Made by a program: the position numbers and the translations under genes. The notes under the pieces were generated by a model. It was not told the DNA's origin. It did no database searches and saw only the letters and a program-made list of their open reading frames with translations. From Scalesia atractyloides (taxonomy: Eukaryota; Streptophyta; Magnoliopsida; Asterales; Asteraceae): a stretch of DNA of 64,000 bases. Below are positions 35,252 through 45,261 of the stretch, piece by piece (position 1 is the first letter of the stretch; the number at the start of each line of letters is the position of its first letter). The stretch covers positions 45,086,869 to 45,150,868 of the forward strand of contig CAMTDV010000018.1 in assembly GCA_947069175.1 (NCBI GenBank). Direction: 5' to 3'.

Positions 35252-36305
35252 CTAATCTTGGAGCCATAAGATCAAACACATGTCCCTTGAGGTGTCATGA
35301 TCATAGGAGGGTCCTAACACATGTCCAAAGCCGGAACAATGCTGGAAAATTCGAATGCTTGCTGTCGAAGGGAGTGAACAAGAGGCTGCCAACAAAACAG
35401 CTATTCTGGCACCTGGATGCGGACCGTATGGACTTTTGGATGCGGTGCGCATCCACCCTTGCTGGCACCAAATTTAAAAAATTGGCAAAACAGGCCCCTG
35501 AACTCGTTTTGTCACGTTTTGGCACTTCTGACACCCGTTAACCTGATCTTTAAGCTTTATAAGGATGATAAAGCTTTGGGAACTTGAAATATGCTCAAAA
35601 ATGTCTCGGGTGTCGGTTCATTCAGTTGTACTTTTGCATTTTTCGGTTAATTACGACGGAAGTTGTAATGAACTTGGAAACGATCCAAATTGCGAAACGA
35701 AAGGTACTTTTGCATTCCCATCACTAAAATAAAATATTTTAATGATTACAAAAATTCATTGATGTACGGATAAGGTCTAAACACAGAATATACGCGAGTT
35801 GGCATACTTTCACAGTTTTTGACGCTTTTAGTCCCTGTGACCACATAAGCATCTTTTCACACACTGAACCCTCCAAAACTTATTTCTATGCTATGTTAAG
35901 AGTATTTAGGGTATGTTTATCTTATGACTATGTTCCAGAGTGTGCGTCGGTATGAGAATCGGTAGACTTTCGTAGTTTGTCGTAAATACTCCCTGTGATC
36001 GAATAGGCTTGTTTTTGACATACAAAACCCTTCAAAACTTATTTCTAAGTTATGTAAAGGATATTTAGGGTATGTTTAGCTTATGTCACTATTCCGGAAT
36101 ATACGATGCATTAAACTGATTACGTTTACGTAACAGTTTTATGTATAACTTTCCATAAATTGTTTAAAAGCTCAATTTTGAACAAGGATTGATATTGTGC
36201 AATTGTAATGGATAATTTCACAATTCAATGAATAAAACACAAGGTTTTATGGCTTATGAAATTGTTTAGGATTTGATAATAACAACTAAAGGCACAGTTG
36301 TCACA

Positions 36306-36341
36306 GTCTCTCCTACTTTATGAAATTTCGTCCCGAAATTT
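36306..36341 (-). other. Polypurine tract and PPT-proximal hairpin (family A)
   Basis: Minus strand: AAATTTCG-GGA-CGAAATTT (36341-36323, perfect 8-bp stem), then AAAGTAGGAGAGAC touching the LTR at 36305. Sequence beyond 36341 is not family-A pol, so the internal region has been lost right at the hairpin. Confidence 0.8.
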
Positions 36342-37640
36342 ATCCGTAGGAATCCGTTTGCATAAGTTGTGTCAAGCAATCGTCTTGCACAGAATCTAGG
36401 GTTTCATCAATTTACATAGAACAACCCATCAAGTATCTCCACGTAAGGCATTAATTTATCATCCCTAGTGGATACTTCCTCAGATAATATAGGAAGTGGG
36501 AATGGGCTGTTATACCTGTGATACTCATCTCCTAATAGATACTTCCTTGATTAAAGCAGAAAGTGGAGATGAGGGATTTGATTTATGGTAAAACCAAATC
36601 GACCAATAGTACTGTGAGTATCCCTTTAAGTGTCTATCTATTAAAATAGAAAGATCTTGTAAGGATTTGGCTCTTTGTTTTAGTGTCTTGTTAAGCATTC
36701 TTAGAAATCCAATAAAGGATTTAAAAGTAATACTTCAAGTGTCCCTTTTAGAATCAAATTTTTAAGATAGGAAGATTCTATAAGGATTTTTGTTTCAGAA
36801 GCGAAAATGAATGGATGATTCATTTTCTCAATGGATTCTTCGTCAGAAGTGGAGATGAAAGATGTTGAATAGATTATTCATTTCCCAGACGGATATTTCT
36901 TCAAAAGCGAAAATGAATGGATAATTCATTTTTCCTCAATGGATACTTCGTCAGAAGTGGAAATGAAGGATTGTCGAATAGATTATTCATTTCCCCGATG
37001 GATATTTCTTCGGAAGTGAAAATGAATGGATTAATTCATTTTCCTCAATGGATACTTCATAAGAAGTGGAAATGAAAGATGTTGAATAGATTATTCCTTT
37101 CCCTGGTGGATATTTCTTTGGAAGCGGAAATGAATGGATTAATTCATTTTCCTCAATGGATATTTTGTCATAAGTGGAAATGAAAGATTTTGAATAGATT
37201 ATTCATTTCCCAGATGGATATTTCTTCGGAAGCAAAAATGGAAGGATTAATTCATTTTCCTCAATTGGTACTTCGTCAGAAGTGGAAATGAAGGATCAGG
37301 ACAGGATTATTCATTCCCCAAATGGGTATTTCTTCAGAAGCGAAAATGAATGGATAATTAATTTTCCTTAATGGAGACTTCATCAGAAGTGGAATGAATT
37401 TATTCATTTTCCCAATGGATATTTCTTCAGAAGCGAAAACGAATGGATAGTTTATTTTCCTCGATGGATACTTCATTAGAAACGAAAATGAATGTGGATG
37501 TTGAATGGATTATTCATTTCCCAATGGATATCTCTTCAGAAGCAAAAAATGAATAACTAGTTCATTTTTCCTCAATGGATACTTCATCTGAAACGGAAAT
37601 GAATATAGATGGCTTTCGATTCTTGTTTAAGTTAACACAT
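36342..37640. repeat. Hairpin-rich tandem array (108-bp units)
   Basis: From about 36790 to 37610 there are about seven units of 108-109 bp. AATAGATTATTCATT-type starts lie at 36868, 36977, 37085, 37193 and 37301, after which spacing becomes irregular. Each unit has two ~54-bp halves of the form TTCATTTYC...TGGATAYTTC...GAAG...GRAAATGAA, i.e. imperfect hairpins. Two looser relatives precede them: 36459-36508 and 36524-36573, the latter with CTCATCTCC pairing perfectly with GGAGATGAG. A related single hairpin lies in A LTRs (CATTCCCCAATGGATACTTCC, near 33760). No protein function is credible. Confidence 0.85.
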
Positions 37641-38321
37641 ATGGGTCTGGGAAAACATAAAATCCTTAAGTGATTTGGATAACGCTACGACAGATAATAC
37701 AATAAGAACACTTATATATACGAATTACCAGCGGCGTATCCACCATGTTCTTATGATATTATAATCGCCTCGTTATCTAATCACTCTAGATTTTATGTCA
37801 TCACACTTAACAAGACTTACTATGGTTTCCATGCATCGAGTTTCATAATTATGTGTGCACCCATAATTACTTAACTCATTGTATAGTCCGCATAGCTTAT
37901 CTTGCCAAGTCGTAGGTTACGGATATGGTCAAAGAAAATGCTTTGTTTCAACTATTGGAATAGCGTGTGCGTCCCATGTGTTTACGCCAGCCAATAAGAC
38001 TGTATGTTTTCCACGGATGACGAGTTCATAGGTTTGGTAAAGAATGACCGATCATATTGAGATGTATTAAGAGAGTTTGTTCAATTTCATAAAGAATGAG
38101 AGTTTAGTAATTTGATATCTTGACACACACTGCACATACAAGCACATTAGTTTATAACTGAAATGTCATTACATAATAACTGGAAAGAGTTTGGGATAAC
38201 AAAAGAAATCAAAAAGTAAACTTCTAGTTATTTATAACTGCATCATTGTTGGCACGAGGCTCGTTAACTCCAACGTTACGAATACGTCCCTGAGCAGGGT
38301 TGTTAACAACTTGGTTTAATG
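37641..38321. other. Unassigned sequence with a TATA-containing hairpin
   Basis: 37670-37784 is a version of the large LTR-A hairpin (GTGATTTGGATAACG ... CGTTATCTAATCAC) with TATATATA in the loop. The rest has no recognised domain. On the minus strand at about 38312-38226 a short open stretch (NNPAQGRIRNVG, then VNEPRANNDAVINN) looks like retroelement Gag linker, but it is too short to assign. This is probably a remnant of another LTR element. Confidence 0.5.
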
Positions 38322-38355
38322 TAGGTATATGATCCGAAATAGTTATTTATAACTG
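38322..38355. other. Templated filler DNA at a junction
   Basis: TAGGTATATGATCCGAAA (38322-38339) copies 38414-38431, and TAGTTATTTATAACTG (38340-38355) copies 38225-38240. The two patches lie end to end exactly where family-B LTR sequence begins, so they look like filler synthesised from both sides during end joining. Confidence 0.75.
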
Positions 38356-40582
38356 AATAGAGCCTTTACACACTTCTGGGATCAAGATAAATGCTTGGAA
38401 TCGGAAGAATCGCTAGGTATATGATCCGAAAACCGAATCTAGGCTAGGTAGAAAATTGTTTTGTCTATAACGTGGTCCGTGTAACTTGGATTGAGCTGAA
38501 ATTTGGTGTGGTGATGTAGGGTATTGTCAGGAAGGTCCAAGTAAAAATTTAGAATTTTTGGAAGTATCTCCGATTTTTGGTGGATTTTTAACTCTTTTAC
38601 CGAAAGAATTTTGGAAAAATTAACAAACGAATTCAATAATTCACCACATTTCACAGAGACACTAAGTATCATATGGGGAATGTTCTGAAAAGATTCAGAG
38701 TCCACTGGTTGAGTTTTTATTTGGGTTAAAAATCCGCGTTTTTGCGAGTTTTCGGTACCCGGGAACGCACGGAAACAAAATCGAAAAAATCTCGAAATTT
38801 TCTGAGAAGTTCCTGGACATATATAAGGTGTTCTGAAATTTTTCTGGAATTTTTTAAACTATTGATGATATTTAATTGGAATTATGTGGTTAAAAATAGT
38901 TTTATAAATAATTTATTTAAATAAGTAAAATAACAAAATAAATTCTGAAATATTTTTCCCATAAATTACAGATTTTTATGGATTTATATAAAAATTTACA
39001 GATTTCTATATAAAATATAGATTAAATGGGAATTTATGAAATTAAAAATAGATTATTTTAAAGCAATTTCGGCAGTTTTCCTTATAACGAACCTCCCGGA
39101 ACTGAGAACTGACCCAACCCGACAAATACTATAATTGAAACACCGAGGGTATTCCGGGAAATTCCCGGGCAAATTAGGTACCATGGGTGTGTCCTAAGAC
39201 AGTTCGAGAGAATCCCCGACGGTGAAAATGGAAACTCAAATTTGGGCAACTTAGACCCCCAAACACTCAATCTCCCTTAATGGAAAGTTAATCATTCTTG
39301 AATAACCACGTGTTGGCACTACTGGTACTTCCGTACCATTAACCGAACACGTTAAACTACTGACTTTGGCTGGCACGCGAACCGGTGCCCTAAAGCCTAA
39401 CTGAATACTAATACTACCTTGATGTCCATCACCATACCAGTCTCCTATAGACTTAATCCAGAGTAAAAACTCCTGACAAGATCCAAGTTATAACCATTAC
39501 CAACTTAGATACTGATTTGAGTCCATGCTTGCATGTGTGTTATTAAAAGATGATCCAGCTAATCGACCACTCTTGTGTTGAGACCACTATTTGCACTGTG
39601 AGTTTCACTACCCCGCTTTTAACTGTTTTATTGTTTTACTTGGGGTGGAATGCATGTTAAAAACTGTGTTGATTACACAAACTTATGAAGGGAATTTCAC
39701 TTCCCTAACACTTGAACTTGTTACAAACTTGATCATTGCCCCAACTTGGGAGTGAGTTTTCACTTCCCCACTTTTAAACTATTTTTACTGTTTTATGGGG
39801 ACTTGCATGTTAAAACTGTGTTGAATACACTAATTTGGGAGTGAGTTTTACTCTCCCACTTGTAAACAGTTTCACTGTTTTCTGGAATGACTTGCATGTT
39901 ACGAAACTGTGTTAATTGCACCAACTTGTGAGATGTGAATTATCTAACACAAGAACTACCTCCCCTCTACAACTGATTAATATAATCCGTGGGCAGTGAA
40001 TAGTACTATTGGTCTGACGAACCCATGTCGCGCCTGACAGGAAGGTCGGCAACCAGGTCTGCACATGTCCTAATTTGGTTGTGTTGTTAGGCATAACTAC
40101 TAAGGGGCGTTGAACTGCATGTGACGCAGTTGGTGGACCGGGAGTGTCTGGGTGACACGACCCAGGGTAAAAAAGTCAGATTTCACTTGCTTCCTCGTGT
40201 AATTCCATATGCGACTATGACTGTGACAATCATTGTGATTATGACCTGTTCAATTAAACTTGTTAACACATATTGTTACACAACAATTCAATCAGTGGAA
40301 CTCACGCAACGTTTAGCTGACCTTTTTAAAATTAACATGCATTTCAGGTAAAGCGAAGCAAGAGTAAGAAATGTGCGTGTGGATGGCTTTGGGTAGTGAA
40401 CTGTAGCAGAATAAGAGCTGTGATAGCTCATAGTACTGTACTTGAACTTATGGTGTGTAATATGATACTGATAGTATACCGAGGTTCTCTCTGTTTATGA
40501 TATCATGTTTTTAAACTATGGAGAATTACCACGTGTCTGCCGCACCCTGCATTTGTCTTCCGCTGCGAGTCAGAGTGTGACA
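38353..40582 (+). repeat. 5' LTR of the family-B element, 5'-truncated
   Basis: It matches the 3' LTR from 47962 on (CTGAATAGAGCC...), and its end GAGTCAGAGTGTGACA is followed by a primer site. The first ~1.16 kb, including the TATA region, is missing, so the element has no promoter of its own here. It contains the acceptor-like ACATGCATTTCAG/G (AG at 40346-40347). Identity with the overlapping part of the 3' LTR (47962-48335) is roughly 85-90% by eye, so the insertion is old, or the two LTRs come from different copies. Confidence 0.88.
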
Positions 40583-40587
40583 GAAGA

Positions 40588-40599
40588 TGGTATCAGAGC
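40588..40599 (+). other. Primer-binding site of the family-B element
   Basis: TGGTATCAGAGC, a perfect iMet primer site, five bases (GAAGA) after the LTR end. It shows that the LTR to its left is the 5' LTR of the plus-strand element that follows. Confidence 0.92.
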
Positions 40600-40958
40600 C
40601 TTCGGTTATAGCAAACTAGGCATCTCTAAAGAACCTAGACTATAATCCTAAGTTAGTCTCCACACGCTGAGAACCCTTGAAACTGAGTATGGCTATTACC
40701 TGGAAACCAGGTGGGGCAAATCAACTTTTGTGGTCCGGAACACCATAATTTATCTGCTCATACTTGGGGATTCTGGGAACGTCATTGAGATAGGACGGAC
40801 ATCCGTCTACTAACGTCACCAACTACAAGTATTTTTTTATAAATCGTAAAAATCAAAACTACGTGCAATACGTGCTTATGTGTATATTTGTGGGATGTTG
40901 AGTTCAGTATTTTGGTCAGTCAAATCAATGTTGTGTGTGGTTGTCTTTTTCAGGTAGC
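40600..40958 (+). other. 5' leader of the B element with an intron-like segment
   Basis: Untranslated leader between the primer site and the first ATG. Bases 40829-40953 look like a small plant intron: donor CTACAA/GTATTT, a T-rich body of 125 nt, and acceptor TTGTCTTTTTCAG/G with a good pyrimidine tract. The AG lies only five bases before the ATG at 40959. Splicing is inferred from sequence only. Confidence 0.55.
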
Positions 40959-41877
40959 ATGTCGCATCATTCGAGTCACCAGTCGGCTTCGCATATGGAG
41001 ACTGATCCTGAGGAGGATCCGCTGACACCCCTTTTGACATCGAGTTAGTCGCCAGATCCTTTTGGTTATTTTTGTGGTCCGTACCCATCCAGACCTCGTA
41101 CTAGGCGCGAGGGGGAGGCCTCGAGCGCTACTGTTCGCCATCACACCATCTGAATAGCTCCTCGGAGCATAGTTATACCCCGGATATTGCCATACCCGTA
41201 AGACCTATGCCTAGGAGCCCTACTCCTGCCACGGGGAATTGGAAGTGGGAGCCGGTAGCACCTCGCTTACTGTCACCCGAGACACCGCCTGACCCTTATA
41301 CTCCTTCCACACCGTGTACGTATTCACCCACCACATCTAGCCCTTTTGAGATACCCACCTTTGGCCTCCGACAGACTGCTCGCCGGAGGGTACTTACACA
41401 TGTCCCTGTGTTTACCCCACTCGGGTCCCCTATTCGTCCGACACCCGTACCTATAGGGACCCAGCAGCACTTCAATGCTCGTTTTCTGACCCCACCTCGG
41501 GAGGACTCTTCCCCGTTTCGCACATACGAGCGAGGTGGCCCTTCCCAGCCGTTTAGAGAGCCTTCTCCACATGTCTGGGGTATACCTGTTCCTCTTAAGG
41601 AGGTGCCTGCTCCCATCACCGAGAGCAGCTTCATGGGATTTCTGTTCGAGCAAATTTCATTACTATGGATGGCACGGGATGAGGATGAGCAGCAGAGGAG
41701 GTCGATGGGAGACTACCTGATCGTCTTGCAGCAGGCGATCATCGCTTTACAACTGGGTATGGGTATGTTCATCATGAGCAGGATCATTTCCGTGCGTTGG
41801 TATATGGATGCATCGGGGCTATTGTAGGTTTGGTCGCAGGTTTTGGAGGATTGGCATGGTGGATGTGGCGTTCTTAG
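40959..41877 (+). pseudogene. Extra 5' ORF (ORF0) of the B element, Pro/Ser-rich with C-terminal membrane helix
   Basis: I do not recognise this protein family. The reading starts MSHHSSHQSASHMETDPEED at 40959 and stops at 41046. After further stops and a frameshift it continues as a long open stretch (41207-41827) rich in Pro, Ser, Thr and Arg (SPTPATGNWKWEP, PPDPYTPSTPCTYSP). A second frameshift near 41765 leads into a C-terminal segment, HHEQDHFRALVYG followed by CIGAIVGLVAGFGGLAWWMW and RS-stop (41875-41877). The last is a convincing single transmembrane helix with a Gly-rich face. Total length if undamaged would be about 300 residues. It lies between primer site and gag, so it is not Gag, protease or a 3' env-like gene. 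Function is unknown; membrane anchoring is inferred from hydrophobicity. Confidence 0.65.
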
Positions 41878-42263
41878 TATGGTTTTTCTTTCAATATAGA
41901 TAGACATGATGTATCTTTTGTACATCCTACCAAGTACTGGGTTATACCCATGTCGAGGTGGTGATGCAGTCATAGTATTTTCATGTTTTCCTAGTTGGTA
42001 GTCTCGTTGCATCGAGTCTGTACATCACTGTGGTGACACATTTTGACAGCACATCTAAGCACTGGCCCTCATGGGTTAAGTCTATGTGCAAATTTTGATG
42101 CTTGTATGATGATGACATTACATATATATATGACGATGCTTTTGACTATTTATGCTGTGGATTCATGTGTGTGATGAAGTGTGTGATATGTTTTACCCAA
42201 ATATGTGATATGTGTTGATTGGATATGAGACATTGGTACCTAGACATCTATTGTTTAAAATAG
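41878..42263 (+). other. Spacer between ORF0 and gag
   Basis: 386 bp with no ORF or recognised motif. It is AT-rich near 42100-42240 with ATATATATATGACG-type runs, and ends TGTTTAAAATAGA just before the gag ATG. It may serve as gag leader. Confidence 0.6.
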
Positions 42264-43500
42264 AATGGCCCCGAAACGCGCACCCCAGATGACTAAGACA
42301 TATATTGCGCGAATGATAGCACAACAACTCCAGGCTGTTATTCCCACGATTGTGGCGTAGGTTAGCGCCGGTATAATGCTAACCTGCAACCAAATCCGCA
42401 ACCCGGACCGGTAGGTCAAAACGATAATCAGAATAATGGTAGGCTGGTTTGCACATATAAGCATTTCATGGAATGCAAACCGATGGAATTCAATGGTACT
42501 GAGGGACCCAATGGGTTTGTGAAATGGGTCGAAAAGTCATAATCGGTACTTAACATAAGTAACTGTTAAGTATACCACTTGTACCTTTATCGACCATGCT
42601 CTAAACTGGTGGAACACTATTGTTCAAACTCGCGGACAAGACGCGATTAATGCGATGACATGGGATGATCTCGAGATTCTGATGAGGGAAAGGTTTTGCC
42701 CAACTCATGAAATTCAGAAGCTTGAGCATGAGTTCTGGAACCTGCAGATGCAAGGTGCTGATCATGCAGGTTATACCAACCGCTTCAATGAACTGGCGCG
42801 TATATTGCCAGACATGGTCCGACCGGAGTCCAAGAGTATTGAAAGGTATATCTGGGGACTGGCCCCAGAAGTGAGGAGTATCATTAATTCGGTGGAATAC
42901 CAAACCATGCACGAGGTGGTAGCCAGGTCAGGTACCGTTACATATGACATGGTTAGGCGTAAGATTCTGACGATGTCAGGAGAGCCGGTTGGGAACAAGC
43001 GGGAAGCCCCAGAGAGTAGTCGCGCAAGGGCAGCAGCACCGAAGAGGGGGAGGAATACTAGCCAGAACTATGCCATGACTACCCCCACGGGTAACTCTGA
43101 TAGCTACAAGGGAAAGGCCCCAAAGTGCAACAAGTGTAATTACCACCACTTTGGTGGGTGCCGAGCACTAATATGCTCGAGGTGTCATAGAAATGGACAT
43201 TATGCCCAAAACTGTAGTGGGCTCATGGAACCAAATCCCAAAACAACTCGCTTTCAACCTGCTAGGCCTCAACCTCTTCAGCAACGACCTCAACAACCAG
43301 CACCATAGGTTACCTACCCCCGTGCATGCTTTGGATGTGGCAGCACAGAGCATTTTCGTAATAGTTGCCTGAAGTTAGCCCAGCAGATGGCAGGAAGGAA
43401 CACCCAGAACCAAGCATCTACCTCGAATGCAGCTCGAGGTCGTGCCTTTGTCATGGGACCTGGTGATGCACGCTAGGATCCCAACGTGGTTTCAGGTACG
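42264..43500 (+). pseudogene. gag: Family-B gag
   Basis: It starts MAPKRAPQMTKTYIARMIAQ at 42264 with a stop at 42358. The matrix/capsid part continues through frame breaks (CTYKHFMECKPMEFNGTEGP near 42450, then the YRPCSKLVEHYC-like region). A long open stretch follows from 42655 to 43308: capsid segment EFWNLQMQGADHAGYTNRF, then IERYIWGLAPEVRSI, a basic linker (KREAPESSRARAAAPKRGR) and the zinc region CNKCNYHHFGGC...CSRCHRNGHYAQNC (43126-43215). A stop at 43306 precedes the second knuckle CFGCGSTEHFRNSC (about 43327-43368). Gag would form the virus-like particle and bind element RNA. It is inactive because of at least three disabling changes. Confidence 0.9.
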
Positions 43501-45261
43501 TTCCTCGTTTCCAATTAATTTGCTTCAGTGTTATTTGATATTGGAGCCGATAGAAGTTATGTGTCGATTGCATTTTTGCCACTCTTGAATATGCCTGCTA
43601 TTGAAATGAAACAACCCTATACCGTTGAACTTGCCAACGGGAAACCAATTACCAGTCACCAACTTATTGCTAATTGCCCTATAACCTGTAACGGTTACAT
43701 GTTTACTATTGACCTTTTACCAGTAGAATTGGGTAGTTTTGATATTGTCGTAGGAATGGACTGGTTGTCCAACCATCGTGCGGAGGTGTTATGTGAACAA
43801 AAGGTTGTGAAGATTCCTTTATCCCCCACAGATGCAATTATGGTACAAGGAGAGAAGTTAGGCGCCACGTTGAACCTTATATCTCACCTTAAGGCGTTGA
43901 AATGTACATCAGAGGAGCCAGCCGAGAAACGTGTTGAAGACATACCGGTGGTTTGTGAATACCCTGATGTGTTCCCAGAGGAATTGCCCGGAATGCCGCT
44001 CAATCGGCAAGTCGAGTTTCGCATAGACTTAATACCGGGAACGACACCCGTTGCCAAGGCCACATATCGTCTTGCACCGTCTGAGATGCAAGAGCTATCG
44101 ACACAGTTACAAGAGCTATTCGATCGTGGTTTTATCCGTCCTAGTTATTCCCCCTGGGGAGCCCCAGTTTTGTTTGTAAAGAAGAAGGGCGGTAGCTTTC
44201 GAATGTGCATCAATGACAGAGAGTTGAATAAGGTCACTATCAAGAATCGGTACCCTCTTCCGAGAATCGATGATCTCTTTGATCAGTTGCAAGGAGCCCA
44301 ATACTTTTCTAAGATAGATCTTCGGTCAGGTTACCATCAAGGGAAGGTCCAAGAGGACGACATTCCTAAGATCGCATTTCGAACTCGTTATGGCCACTGC
44401 GAATTCCTGGTTATGCCCTTTGGGTTAACCAATGCACCCGCGGTATTCATGGACCTCATGAACAGGGTATGTAAGCCATACCTTGACAAATTTATCATCG
44501 TTTTCATTGATGATATTTTGATCTACTCCAAGAGCAAGGACGAGCACGAGCATCATTTACGTGCTATCTTGGAGACACTAAAGACCGAACAACTGTATGC
44601 TAAGTTGTCTAAGTGCGACTTTTGGTTACAGGCCGTATAATATCTAGGGCATGTGGTGGATCAGTATGGAATTCATGTAGATCCAAGCAATATAGAAGCA
44701 ATCAAGAACTGGCCAGCGCCGAAATCTCCAAAAGAAATACGCCAATTATTGGGATTGGCAGGGTATTATCGTCGCTTTATCAAAAACTTCTCGAGTATTG
44801 CGCAATCGTTAACCGCATTGACGCAGAAGGATAGGAAGTACGAATGGGGTGAAGACCAAGAAACAGCGTTCCAGCAATTAAAGAAAAAGTTATGCGAGGC
44901 CTCAATCTTGAAGTTACCCGAAGGCAATGACGACTTTGTCGTATATTGTGACGTATCGCGACAAGGACTTGGATGTGTCCTTATGCAAAGGAATAAATTT
45001 ATCGTGTACGCTTCTAGACAACTGAAGGTGCACGAGAAGAATCACACGACGCATGATCTGGAACTAGGAGCAGTTGTATTCGCATTAAAGATTTGGAGTC
45101 ATTATTTATATGGTACCAAGTGTACTATATATACGGATCACAAAAGCCTCCAACATATCTTCGACCAAAAAGACTTGAACATGAGGCAGCGCAGATGGGT
45201 GGCATTGTTAAATGATTATGATTGTGAGATAAGTACCACCCGGGGAAAGCTAATGTGGTAG
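43501..45261 (+). pseudogene. pol: Family-B protease, reverse transcriptase and RNase H
   Basis: A long open stretch runs from 43528 to a stop at 44638. The protease active site reads DIGADRSYVS (43537), with Ile replacing the catalytic-triad Ser/Thr of D[ST]GA, so the protease would be dead. RT follows: VFPEELPGMPLNRQVEFRID, SPWGAPVLFVKKKGGSFRMC, INDRELNKVTIKNRYPLP (Asp for the usual Tyr after IN), YGHCEFLVMPFGLTNAPAVF and the FIDD catalytic motif at 44503-44514. After the stop (Gln codon to TAA at 44638) the frame resumes: LGLAGYYRRFIKNFSSIA, RNase H FVVYCDVSRQGLGCVLMQR, HDLELGAVVFALKIW and YTDHKSLQHIF. A frameshift near 45235 ends it. The reading of the stop positions is direct; inactivity is inferred. 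Confidence 0.93.

Larger units (their letters stand above)
32805..36305 (-). repeat. 3' LTR of family A, minus strand, full length (3501 bp)
   Basis: The plus strand starts TGTCACACCCAAATCG (LTR end) and finishes GTTGTCACA (LTR start at 36305), followed by the PPT, so it is the 3' LTR of a minus-strand A element. It contains a 65-bp duplication (33426-33555), the donor-like sites at 34185-34194 and 35095-35104 and a TATAAATA box (35244-35251). Unlike most A copies it lacks the TATATATA hairpin. It is inserted in D gag (32804). It is very like the LTR at 53298-56580. Confidence 0.9.

Noticed and set aside
37276..37476. Open minus-strand frame with repeated INYPFxFASEEI units
   Set aside because: It is a by-product of the 108-bp hairpin array (36 codons per unit), has no homology to a protein and no gene context.
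41296..41653. Two overlapping minus-strand frames of about 110 codons
   Set aside because: They are shadows of the GC-rich, Pro/Ser-coding ORF0 on the plus strand. There is no independent start context.
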